A stretch of DNA of 64,000 nucleotides from Haloterrigena sp. H1 (lineage in GTDB: Archaea > Halobacteriota > Halobacteria > Halobacteriales > Natrialbaceae): NCBI RefSeq assembly GCF_005938085.1, contig NZ_SMZK01000001.1, positions 1,426,001-1,490,000 on the forward strand. The letters run 5' to 3'. Below are positions 18,289 to 26,502 of the stretch, piece by piece; position 1 is the stretch's first letter, and the number at the start of each line of letters is the position of its first letter. Position numbers and translations under genes: made by a program. The notes under the pieces are model-generated. The model worked only from the letters and a program-made list of their open reading frames with translations, made no database searches and was not told the DNA's origin.

Positions 18289-19296
18289 ATGAACGCAGAC
18301 GTTCACACCTCAGTCACGCGAATCGCCGATCTCGAGCAGCGCTCGTACGATATCGAATCCCGACCCACGTCACAGTGGGAAACGGGTGACTACGTGTTCG
18401 CCCGGGTGACCAAACGCCCCAACCCTGGCGTCAGGGTGGAGAACCCGCAGGGCCGACGCGTCGAACTGATGGAGGGTGAGACGATCGTCGGCGCGCTGGG
18501 GACCCGTCGCGCGACCCGCGAACTGGTCGGCAGCTGGCGGGATGTCGGCGACGATGGCCTGTTGAATATCCTGACCGGCGGCGGCGTTCTCGGTCGCGTC
18601 ACCTCGGCGTCGCCGTTCAGTAAGTCGCCGGTCGAGGTCGAATACGAGGGCCACGTCGTCGTCGACGACGACATCGCCCGGATGCGCGAGTACGGCCTGA
18701 CGGCGACATCGACACCGTCCGAGGTACCGGTCGTCCTCGTCCTCGGCACGAGTATGTCGGCCGGCAAGACCATGACCGGTCGGGTGATCACCCGCGTACT
18801 CGTCGAAAACGGGTACGACGTCGCCGCCTGCAAACTGACTGGAGCGGGCACCTACGGCGACGTGTTGTCGATGGAGGTGGCAGGCGCAGACCCCATCTAC
18901 GACTTCGTCGACGCGGGCCTGCCGACGACGGTCGTCCCCGAAGACACCTTCCGGGAGGCCGTCCGACCCGTCTTCGCCCGGCTCCAGGAGGCGGACGTCA
19001 TCGTCGCCGAGGTCGGGGCCAGCCCGCTCGAGCCGTACAACGGGGAAGCCGTCGTCGACATGCTCGCGGATCACGTCGCCTTCACTGTCCTCTGTGCATC
19101 CGACCCCTACGCAGTCGTCGGGATCGAGGAGGCGTTCGGACACTCGCCCGACCTCGTAGCCGGGATCACGACGAACACGACCGCCGGCGTCGACCTCGTC
19201 GAGGAACTCGTCGACTGCTCGGCGCTCAACGTCCAGAACGAGGCGGCCAAGGAACCGCTTGCGGAGTTACTGCTCGAGGCGCTCGCCGACGCTTAG
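18289..19296 (+). CDS. P-loop NTPase of unknown function (DUF1611/MobB-like)
   Basis: A 335-residue protein. The N-terminal half (to about residue 140) is a beta-rich domain of unknown role. The C-terminal half is a P-loop fold with GTSMSAGKT at about residues 153-161, followed by KLTGAGTYGD and EVGASPLEPYN. This resembles dethiobiotin synthetase, MobB and the DUF1611 family, some members of which are amino acid N-acyltransferases. It is the last gene of the operon with flavin reductase and M20 peptidase. An acyl transfer/deacylation pairing is possible but is inference only. It overlaps the rtcB stop by four bases on the opposite strand. Confidence 0.65.
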   Translation: MNADVHTSVTRIADLEQRSYDIESRPTSQWETGDYVFARVTKRPNPGVRVENPQGRRVELMEGETIVGALGTRRATRELVGSWRDVGDDGLLNILTGGGVLGRVTSASPFSKSPVEVEYEGHVVVDDDIARMREYGLTATSTPSEVPVVLVLGTSMSAGKTMTGRVITRVLVENGYDVAACKLTGAGTYGDVLSMEVAGADPIYDFVDAGLPTTVVPEDTFREAVRPVFARLQEADVIVAEVGASPLEPYNGEAVVDMLADHVAFTVLCASDPYAVVGIEEAFGHSPDLVAGITTNTTAGVDLVEELVDCSALNVQNEAAKEPLAELLLEALADA

Positions 19297-20753
19297 CCTT
19301 TGATGTTACAGACGGGGAACGTCCGCGCGACCTTGTCGCCGATCCCCAGTTCGTCGGAGACGCGGACGACCTCGTCGACGTCCTTGTAGACGCCCGGCGC
19401 TTCCTCGGCGACCGTCGCGCCCGACTGGGCCTTGACGTAGATCTGATCCTGTTCCTCCAACTGCTGTTGGACGTCGCCGCCCCAGTACTCGTTTTTGGCC
19501 TGCGTGCGGCTCATCAGTCGGCCCGCTCCGTGGGCGGTCGACCCGAACGTGAGGTCCATCGAGTTTTCGCCGCCCCGGAGGACGTAGCTGCCCGCGCCCA
19601 TGCTGCCGGGGATGATGATGGGCTGGCCGACGTCCCGGTAGGCTTTCGGGACGTCGGGATGGCCGGCGGGGAACGCTCGCGTCGCGCCCTTGCGGTGAAC
19701 GTAGAGCTCGCGCTCCTCACCATCGACCGTATGTGTCTCCTTTTTGGCGATGTTGTGGGCCACGTCGTACAGCAGGTCCATCTCCATGTCCTCCCACGGC
19801 CGGTCGAAGACGCGCTCGAAGACCTGTCGCGTGCGGTGCATGATCAGCTGGCGGTTGACCCACGCGAAATTGATCGCCGCGTTCATTGCACCGTAGTAGT
19901 CCTCGGCCAGCTGTGAACCCGCGGGCGCGGCCGCGAGTTCCTTGTCCGGCAACTGGTTCAATAGCCCCTGGTGTTGCTGCTCGATCTTCCGCAGGTAGTC
20001 GTTGCAGGTCTGATGGCCCAGCCCGCGGGAGCCACAGTGGATCAGGACGACGATCTGGTCTTCGGAAAGGCCGAACGCTTCGCCGACCGCGTCGTCGAAG
20101 ACGTCGGTCACGCGCTGGACCTCGAGGAAGTGATTCCCCGACCCCAGTGAACCGATCTGATTTTTCCCGCGGTCTTTGGCCTTCTGGCTGATCTTTTCTG
20201 GGGCTGCGCCATCGCGCATCCCCTCGTCTTCGCAGTGGAGCAGGTCGTCCTCGACGGCGTAGTCGTTCTCGAGGGCCCAGTCGACGCCGCGGGCGAGGAT
20301 CTCGTCGACGGTGTCGACGCCGGCCTCGACGACCCCGCCGCCGCCGAGTCCTGACGGAATGTTGGCGAAGAGGGAGTCGACGAGTTCCTCTTCGTGGCCC
20401 TTGAGGTCGTCGTAGGTCAGGTTCGTCCGCATCATCCGGACGCCGCAGTTGATGTCGTAGCCGACCGCGCCCGGCGAAATACAGCCGTTTTCGGCGTCGA
20501 GTGCGCCGACCCCGCCGACCGGGAAGCCATACCCCTGATGCCCGTCGGGCATACAGATCGCGTAGTTGGTGATGCCGGGCAGGTGGGTCGTGTTTTTGAT
20601 CTGTTCGAGCGTCTTGTCCTCCTCGATCTCCTTGAGGAGTTCTTTACTGGCCAGTACTCGCGCGGGGGTTCGCATGCCGTCTTCCTGGGGAATCTCCCAG
20701 ACGTACTCGCGCACCCGCTTGAGCGTGATGCCGTTTGCGTCGAAGGTGGTCAT
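19293..20753 (-). CDS. rtcB: tRNA-splicing RNA ligase RtcB
   Basis: A 486-residue RNA 3'-phosphate ligase that joins tRNA halves after intron removal and takes part in RNA repair. The guanylation and metal-binding landmarks are present: NYAICMPDGHQGYGFPVGG, GYDINCGVRMM, GSLGSGNHFLEVQ, HCGSRGLGHQ and the C-terminal HGAGRLMSRTQA with its nucleophilic histidine. I used ATG 20753 (MTTFDANGITLKRV); a longer open frame upstream has no family resemblance. Archease, its activator, is encoded 128 bases upstream on the same strand. Confidence 0.95.
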   Translation of the reverse strand: MTTFDANGITLKRVREYVWEIPQEDGMRTPARVLASKELLKEIEEDKTLEQIKNTTHLPGITNYAICMPDGHQGYGFPVGGVGALDAENGCISPGAVGYDINCGVRMMRTNLTYDDLKGHEEELVDSLFANIPSGLGGGGVVEAGVDTVDEILARGVDWALENDYAVEDDLLHCEDEGMRDGAAPEKISQKAKDRGKNQIGSLGSGNHFLEVQRVTDVFDDAVGEAFGLSEDQIVVLIHCGSRGLGHQTCNDYLRKIEQQHQGLLNQLPDKELAAAPAGSQLAEDYYGAMNAAINFAWVNRQLIMHRTRQVFERVFDRPWEDMEMDLLYDVAHNIAKKETHTVDGEERELYVHRKGATRAFPAGHPDVPKAYRDVGQPIIIPGSMGAGSYVLRGGENSMDLTFGSTAHGAGRLMSRTQAKNEYWGGDVQQQLEEQDQIYVKAQSGATVAEEAPGVYKDVDEVVRVSDELGIGDKVARTFPVCNIKG

Positions 20754-20881
20754 ACGCGAACGTCCGACCGCCGCGAAGAAAGATGTTCGTCTCTCGCCTC
20801 GTTTATCGAACGCTGGCCTGCGGTTCGACGGGGTGGACCCCCTTCTCGAGTCGGCCACCGGCGTGCCGGTGGGACTGTCGC

Positions 20882-21316
20882 TTAGACGTCGAAGACGACG
20901 TATGCTCCCCAACTCCCGTCATCGGTGCGCTCGAGGCGCATCTCGGAGTAGGTCACGGCCTTCACCTCGCGGGCGTCGATTTCGGAAAGCGGGACACCGC
21001 GGGCGCTGGCCTCGAGGGACCACTCCTCGGTGCCGTCGGCCGACTCGACGACGTCGATCGAGTCGACGCGGTGGTCGACGGGGAGTTCCGCCCGGACGTC
21101 TCGCAGATAGATCAGTTCATCGAGATAGTCGAACAGGAGCGCCTCGCGGCCTTCGGCTGTCACGGACAGGGAAAAGCGCTCGCCGCCGTCGGACGGGATC
21201 TCGTCACAGGAGGCGGCTGCGAGGCCACCGGCCACCGCCGCGAAGGTCGCCTCGAGCGTGTCGCCGGTCGCCGAGACCGCGATGTCGGCCGTGTGGTCGC
21301 GCAGTTCGAATCTCAT
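20882..21316 (-). CDS. archease (RtcB cofactor)
   Basis: A 144-residue archease. The opening FELRDHTADIAVSATGDTLE and the central LLFDYLDELIYLRD are family signatures, and the C-terminus carries VKAVTYSEM. Archease promotes guanylation of RtcB and turnover of the ligase. The location just upstream of rtcB, same direction, fits that partnership. Confidence 0.94.
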   Translation of the reverse strand: MRFELRDHTADIAVSATGDTLEATFAAVAGGLAAASCDEIPSDGGERFSLSVTAEGREALLFDYLDELIYLRDVRAELPVDHRVDSIDVVESADGTEEWSLEASARGVPLSEIDAREVKAVTYSEMRLERTDDGSWGAYVVFDV

Positions 21317-21497
21317 AGCCTCGCTTCGTCGGCCGACCTTCTATGCCCGTCGTTTCGACGCGTCGCCGGCGGTGATCGTTCTGACATGCGATGTGTGAAC
21401 TGCCCTCTCTGCCAGGCTATCATTGGACGTGGCAGCTGTGTCTGACGGCTCCCAGCATCGGCTGCCGGTGGAATTATATTGATTACGGTGGTAGAGT

Positions 21498-21980
21498 ATG
21501 ATAGTGAGCGTCAACATCGACAGTCGCGTCGTCGCGCCGGGGAGCGACGACTTCGTCGACGAAGCCTGGCAGCTAAAGGAGGAGATCAACCGTCAGGAAG
21601 GCGTGCTCAAGCAGCGATATAACTTCTTTACCGATGCGTATCGCCGTTCGACAGTCCACTGTTACGTTCAGGACGAGGAACTCATCGGGTTCGCGGCCGT
21701 TCGACGTGACGGCTATATTCTCTTTCTGGCAGTGTCCCCGGACTATCGCGGTGAAGGCATCGGCAAGCGACTCATCGCCCACGTCGCGGAGGACCACGAG
21801 ACGATCACGTGTCACGCCCGCACGAGCAACGAGAACGCGTTGCAGTTCTACGAACACCTCGGCTTCGAGATCAAACGCCGGATCGACAATTACTACGAGG
21901 ATGGCGGCGACGCCTACTACCTGAAACTCGGCTCGGACGTCGGGCTCGCCGATCGAATTTCCGATCTCATCCGACGCTGA
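21498..21980 (+). CDS. GNAT family N-acetyltransferase
   Basis: A 160-residue GNAT protein. The acetyl-CoA binding motif A is VSPDYRGEGIGKRLI at about residues 81-95, and the later ARTSNENALQFYEHLGFEI is the typical motif B region. The substrate is unknown; protein N-terminal (RimI-like) acetylation is one possibility. A TTATATT box lies about 22 bases before the ATG, suggesting a leaderless transcript. priS follows 75 bases later on the same strand. Confidence 0.88.
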   Translation: MIVSVNIDSRVVAPGSDDFVDEAWQLKEEINRQEGVLKQRYNFFTDAYRRSTVHCYVQDEELIGFAAVRRDGYILFLAVSPDYRGEGIGKRLIAHVAEDHETITCHARTSNENALQFYEHLGFEIKRRIDNYYEDGGDAYYLKLGSDVGLADRISDLIRR

Positions 21981-22055
21981 CGCGTCCGCGACGCTCCGCC
22001 TCGCAGGGACAGTCCAATACAGTTATACCGGACCCACGATGAGTAGGCGAAGCGT

Positions 22056-23231
22056 ATGGAAGAGCGAACGAGGGCCTATCTTCGCGGGCGATTTCGCGAT
22101 CACTACCGACGAACGGAGATCACGCCGCCGCCCGCGGCCAACGAACGCGAGTGGGGCTATATCCCGTGGACAGACGGCCCGGATACGACGATGGTCCGTC
22201 ACCGTTCGCTGCTCGAGTTAGGCGATCTCTCGGAGTTTCTCGTCCGCAAGCGGCCGCGCCACGTCTACTTCTCCGCGGGGCGCTTTCGCGACCCCGGCGC
22301 GAGTTCGATGCACGAAAAAGATTGGCAATCCGCGGACCTCGTCTTCGACTTAGACGCCGACCACCTGCCGTCGGTCACGCTCGGCGAGGACAGCTACGCC
22401 GAGATGCTCGCCAAATGTAAGGACGCCCTCGGTCGTCTCCTCGAGTTCCTCGAGGACGACTTCGCCTTCGAGGACCTCGAGATCGTCTTTTCCGGTGGGC
22501 GGGGCTATCACGTCCACGTCCGCGACGAGAACGTCCTGCACTTAGAGCGGGAACACCGTCGCGAGATCGTCGACTACGTCCGCGGTATCGGTCTCGAGTA
22601 CGACGACCTGATCGAGACCGAAACCGTCGCCGGCCTGGGGCGAAAGACCCCGACCGAGCGCCGCACCCTCCAGATCGAGGGCGGCTGGGGGGCTCGCATC
22701 CACGACCACTTCATGGCCTTCATCGACGAGCTGCTCGAAATGGAGGAGGACGCAGCCCTCGAGCGCCTGCAGGCGTTCGACGGCATCGGCGAGGGGAAAG
22801 CGACGGCGACGCTGAACGCGGCCCGCAACAACCGCGAGGGACTCGAGGCGGGCAACATTACCGTTCACACCGCGGTCGCACAGTTAGCCGAGCGGTTCGC
22901 GAGCAAAGCCGTCGAGCGAGACAACGCACCCATCGACGAACCCGTCACGACCGACACGAACCGGCTCATCCGGCTGCCCGGCAGCCTCCACGGTGGCAGC
23001 GGGCTGAAAACGGTCCGCCTCGCACGCGACGAAATCGACGATTTCGACCCGCTCGTCGACGCCGTCCCCGAAACCTTCGTCGGCCACGAGATCACCGTCG
23101 ACGTTACCGACGGCGGCGAGGTCGAACTTTGTGGAGATAGCTTTACAGTCGCGGAGGGAGACCAAACACTACCCGAATACGTCGCCGTGTTCCTGATGGC
23201 ACGCGGCCGCGCCGAGAAGGAGAAAGAATGA
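22056..23231 (+). CDS. priS: DNA primase small catalytic subunit PriS
   Basis: A 391-residue archaeal/eukaryotic-type primase small subunit. The catalytic aspartates are in DLVFDLDADH (about residues 93-102), and SGGRGYHVHV is the conserved nucleotide-binding stretch. A further conserved segment is TDTNRLIRLPGSLHGGSGLK. It makes RNA/DNA primers together with PriL, which is not in the window. Its stop overlaps the GINS start by four bases, linking primase and helicase-factor expression. Confidence 0.95.
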   Translation: MEERTRAYLRGRFRDHYRRTEITPPPAANEREWGYIPWTDGPDTTMVRHRSLLELGDLSEFLVRKRPRHVYFSAGRFRDPGASSMHEKDWQSADLVFDLDADHLPSVTLGEDSYAEMLAKCKDALGRLLEFLEDDFAFEDLEIVFSGGRGYHVHVRDENVLHLEREHRREIVDYVRGIGLEYDDLIETETVAGLGRKTPTERRTLQIEGGWGARIHDHFMAFIDELLEMEEDAALERLQAFDGIGEGKATATLNAARNNREGLEAGNITVHTAVAQLAERFASKAVERDNAPIDEPVTTDTNRLIRLPGSLHGGSGLKTVRLARDEIDDFDPLVDAVPETFVGHEITVDVTDGGEVELCGDSFTVAEGDQTLPEYVAVFLMARGRAEKEKE

Positions 23232-24181
23232 ATCTAGACGAGCTGCGTTCGGTCCAGAGCAAGGAGCGAAAGAAGGACAGCCTCCAGAACTTGCGCCCCT
23301 CGTTCTATCAGGAGGTCGGCGAGTACATCGCCGACCTGGAGGACGAACGCGACCGCGTCGCCGAGGGGGCCGAAGATCCATTTTCCTCGCCCGAAGTCGG
23401 CCGGCTGACCGACGAGATCGAGACCGCCAAGGACGTCGTCGAGGCGATCTACGAGCGCCGCATGGGTAAACTCGTCAAGCAGGCCAGTCTCGCCGCGGCT
23501 GGCATGGCCGCCGACGACGAGGGGCTGACCGCCGAAGAAGCGGACCTCTTCGATGACCTCATCGACCGCATCAGCGCGAACAAAAGTCGAGTGCTGGATG
23601 TCCTCGAGGGCGTCGAGGAACCGCCCACCGAGGGCAGAGCCGACGCGACCGCGGCGGCTGACGAGTCGACACACCTCGACTCACACTCGCCCGAGCCAGC
23701 ACCCGACCAGCCGCCTGCTGACGACGCTCCACCCACCCCGCCGGAAGAGCCACCGGCAGACATCGATCCCACCACTGGCGAGGATCCAGCAGGAGACGCC
23801 TCGAGCGGTGTCTCACCCGCGGATGTCATGGGCGGGGACGATCCGCCGATCAGTGGTGCGGACGGGGCCGATGGAGACGCTATGGCCGATTCGGCAGCGG
23901 CCAGTCCGTCGCAGTCAGCAGAACGTGCGGCTGCTATCGACGGCGCTGACTCGAACGCTGACGCTGCCGGCTCGACAGCCGCGGAATCCGACGCTGATTC
24001 GTCTGCTGACAGGGAGGGTGCTGCCGTCGATCGCACGACCGTCCGGATTACCCGCGACATCGGCGAGATCCTCGGCGTCGACGACCGCGAGTACACCCTG
24101 ACCAGCGACGACATCGTCACGCTACCGGAGCAAAACGCCGCGCCGCTCGTCGATCGGGAGGCGGCCGAACGCCTCGAATAA
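23228..24181 (+). CDS. GINS complex subunit (Gins51-like)
   Basis: A 317-residue replisome protein. The N-terminal A domain (about residues 1-130; NLDELRSVQSKERKKDSLQN) and the C-terminal B domain (last 45 residues, VRITRDIGEILGVDDREYTL) are typical of archaeal Gins51. A long Asp/Ala/Pro-rich linker of about 130 residues separates them. GINS joins MCM and the Cdc45/RecJ homologue in the replicative helicase. Adjacency to priS is a common archaeal arrangement. Confidence 0.9.
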   Translation: MNLDELRSVQSKERKKDSLQNLRPSFYQEVGEYIADLEDERDRVAEGAEDPFSSPEVGRLTDEIETAKDVVEAIYERRMGKLVKQASLAAAGMAADDEGLTAEEADLFDDLIDRISANKSRVLDVLEGVEEPPTEGRADATAAADESTHLDSHSPEPAPDQPPADDAPPTPPEEPPADIDPTTGEDPAGDASSGVSPADVMGGDDPPISGADGADGDAMADSAAASPSQSAERAAAIDGADSNADAAGSTAAESDADSSADREGAAVDRTTVRITRDIGEILGVDDREYTLTSDDIVTLPEQNAAPLVDREAAERLE

Positions 24182-24291
24182 CGAGTTGTGACTGCGGGAG
24201 CTACTGTTGCCCACCAGTCAGTGGCGACGCGATCACGCGAGATGGCGCGTCGCTGACAACGATCGTTTGCGTCTGATGAATGGATAACCCT

Positions 24292-24306
24292 GTTTGTCCA
24301 ACAAAC
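24292..24306. repeat. inverted repeat upstream of bcp
   Basis: GTTTGT and ACAAAC are perfect 6-base arms around CCA, about 105 bases before the bcp start. It is the most upstream of three repeat elements in this region. Confidence 0.45.
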
Positions 24307-24310
24307 CCAA

Positions 24311-24329
24311 CATAATTTCCGATAGTGGA
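24311..24329 (+). promoter_or_regulatory. bcp upstream repeat, copy 1
   Basis: CATAATTTCCGATAGTGGA. It is nearly identical to copy 2 at 24352, with a 41-base start-to-start distance, close to four helical turns. This placement on the same DNA face suggests cooperative binding of a regulator. Confidence 0.5.
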
Positions 24330-24351
24330 CTACTTGTCAACCAGTCTCCCA

Positions 24352-24370
24352 CATAGTTTCCGATAGTGAA
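24352..24370 (+). promoter_or_regulatory. bcp upstream repeat, copy 2
   Basis: CATAGTTTCCGATAGTGAA, followed directly by CCATAACA, the best TATA-like stretch before bcp. The core GTTTCCGATAGTGAAC is itself an imperfect palindrome (10 of 16 positions symmetric, GTT...AAC ends). Confidence 0.5.
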
Positions 24371-24407
24371 CCATAACACATACAACTGCTGTCGCTAACT
24401 CCGAGGC

Positions 24408-24881
24408 ATGCTTGATATCGGTGACGAGGCACCACCGTTCGAACTGCCAAACCAGCACGGCGAGACGGTCAGCCACTCGGATTTCGAGGGCCAACGGCTC
24501 GTCATCTACTTCTATCCGCGCGCGAACACGGACGGATGCACCACTGAAGCCTGCGAGTTCAACGACGTGCTCTCGACGTTTGCAGCCCGCGACGTGGCCG
24601 TCGTTGGCATCAGTGACGATCCCGTCGACGACCTTGCCGATTTCGCAGCCGACTACGACCTCGAGTTCGATCTCCTCTCGGACGAACTCGGCGAAGTCGC
24701 GACGTTGTACGAGTCCTACGGTGAGAAACGAATGTTCGGCAAGACCTTCGATGGCGTCTTCCGCAACACCTACGTCGTCGGTCCCGACGGCCACATCGAG
24801 GCAGTTTACGAGGGTGTCTCGCCCGAGGGCCACGCCGACGAGGTGCTGGCGGCGCTCGAGCCGGTCGACGCAGTCCACTGA
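24408..24881 (+). CDS. bcp: thioredoxin-dependent peroxiredoxin (Bcp/PrxQ family)
   Basis: A 157-residue peroxiredoxin that reduces hydrogen peroxide and organic peroxides. The active site YPRANTDGCTTEACEF (about residues 37-52) contains the peroxidatic cysteine in the Px3Tx2C motif, with the resolving cysteine five residues on, as in PrxQ. The C-terminal half has RNTYVVGPDGHIEAVYEGV. It stands alone, behind an unusually complex upstream region with two direct repeats and an inverted repeat, which suggests stress-responsive control. Confidence 0.93.
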   Translation: MLDIGDEAPPFELPNQHGETVSHSDFEGQRLVIYFYPRANTDGCTTEACEFNDVLSTFAARDVAVVGISDDPVDDLADFAADYDLEFDLLSDELGEVATLYESYGEKRMFGKTFDGVFRNTYVVGPDGHIEAVYEGVSPEGHADEVLAALEPVDAVH

Positions 24882-25275
24882 GACTGATACTGCCGGACAG
24901 AACGACGTGACGACCGGTTGCGCTGCTGCGGCCGTCACCGGTGAAGACGGCCGCGAATCAGCGAGCGACTTCGTATTGACTGCTGTCCGACAGTATGAAT
25001 CACAGTCAGTCGTGGTCGAAACCCGCGATCTGCCCTACAGGGGCGTTGGGATCTCGTGACGGCACCCTCTGTGAGCGAACACAGTCACCTATCCTTTTGC
25101 GAGACTCTCTGGCGGATCAATACGTTCTTCCACGTGACCGACTGTTCTTGACCCAATCGTGTCCATCACCGAGTAAACCGAACCGATTTTACCGCCGCTC
25201 GAGTCGATTACGACGACGGAGGCACGGCTGGCATCGACGGTTGCCGTTCTCGTCGTCGCCATCGTCGGCGGGTTC
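24882..25275. other. intergenic region between bcp and mscS
   Basis: About 394 bases. The left two thirds hold no plausible gene. The last 99 bases (25177-25275) continue the mscS reading frame upstream of its GTG and read like real coding sequence, but contain no standard start codon (see mscS). Confidence 0.5.
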
Positions 25276-26358
25276 GTGGTCGCACCGGCGCTCGTGCGGC
25301 GGTTCGTGACGGTCGCTGGTGACCGACTCGAGGAGAGCGACGTGGGCTCGGTTCTCGCGGTCCTCGATGGACTGGCCGACGTTCCGTTTCCGATGCGGGC
25401 AGTGATCCGATCGCTACAAGCGACCGTGTTGCTCGCGACGGGACTGGTGTTGCTCGTCATCTGGGGGTACGGATGGCTCGCAGCTCTCGTGGTCTCGGTG
25501 CTTACAACAGTGGTTCCACTCGTCGCGCGAGTCGCGCTGACAGTCACGCTCATCAGCGGTGCGGTGATCGGGACGCGGTATCTCGAACAGCAACTCGACG
25601 AGTGGCTCGCCAACGCGAACTACGTGAGCGCCCATCAGGAGGGGGTCGTCTTCCGCGTGTTGCAGGTGACGATCTTTATCGCGGTCGGGTTGGCCGCGCT
25701 GTCGTTGTGGCAGATCAACCTCAGTGGCTTGCTCGTCGGGGCGGGATTCCTCGGCATCGTCATGGGGATGGCAGCCCAACAGACGTTGGGGTCGCTGATC
25801 GCCGGCTTCGTCCTGATGTTCTCTCGCCCGTTCGAGATCGGTGACTGGGTCCAGGTCGCCGATCATGAGGGACTCGTCGTCGACATTACGATCATCAACA
25901 CCCGGATCCGAAGCTTCGACGGCGAAATCATCGTACTGCCAAACGATAAGGTTTCGAGCGCGACGGTCGTCAACCGGACGAAACGAAACCGGTTGCGACT
26001 CCGACTCGAGGTCGGCGTCGACTACGAGACCGATCTCGAACACGCCGAAGCCATCGCCCGCGAGGCGCTCGAGGGGATCGATGACGTGTCGCCAGCCCCG
26101 AAACCACAGGTCGTTCCGACGTCGTTCGACGATTCAGCCATCACGCTCGAGTGTCGGTTCTGGATCAAACAGCCGAACGTACACAAGAAATGGACGACGA
26201 TTCAGGCGGCGGTTCACGCGCTCAAAGCCGCCTTCGACCGCGAGGGAGTCGCCATCCCGTACCCACAGCGGACGGTTGGAACCCGTGCTGAAGGCGGCTT
26301 TCGGATTCCCGACGCCCAGGACGGCGATACCGAACTCACGTATTCCGACCGCGACTGA
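25276..26358 (+). CDS. mscS: small-conductance mechanosensitive channel (MscS family)
   Basis: A 360-residue channel from GTG 25276. The pore helix region GMAAQQTLGSLIAGFVLMFS and FEIGDWVQV are the MscS signature, followed by a cytoplasmic beta/alpha vestibule domain ending around residue 340. It relieves turgor after osmotic downshift. The start is doubtful: in-frame codons back to the TAA at 25174-25176 encode a family-like N-terminus (EARLASTVAVLVVAIVGG) but offer only ATT or CTG as starts. The GTG start cuts into the first membrane helix, so either a rare start codon is used or the start was lost by mutation. Confidence 0.82.
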   Translation: MVAPALVRRFVTVAGDRLEESDVGSVLAVLDGLADVPFPMRAVIRSLQATVLLATGLVLLVIWGYGWLAALVVSVLTTVVPLVARVALTVTLISGAVIGTRYLEQQLDEWLANANYVSAHQEGVVFRVLQVTIFIAVGLAALSLWQINLSGLLVGAGFLGIVMGMAAQQTLGSLIAGFVLMFSRPFEIGDWVQVADHEGLVVDITIINTRIRSFDGEIIVLPNDKVSSATVVNRTKRNRLRLRLEVGVDYETDLEHAEAIAREALEGIDDVSPAPKPQVVPTSFDDSAITLECRFWIKQPNVHKKWTTIQAAVHALKAAFDREGVAIPYPQRTVGTRAEGGFRIPDAQDGDTELTYSDRD

Positions 26359-26502
26359 CCGTCCACGGCCGTAGCTACGGTCTCCCGTGTTGGCAGCCGC
26401 TCGAGAGCGCCGGCACCACCTCCTGAAAATACAGCCACTGAAAGCGATCGCAGTCGCGCTCGAGGGGTGGCGGAAAAACCGGGCGGGCCGCAACGGTCGT
26501 CC

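Noticed and set aside
20754-20912. N-terminal extension of rtcB by 53 residues
   Set aside because: The extension is basic and unlike RtcB; the conserved start MTTFDANGITLKRV is at 20753.
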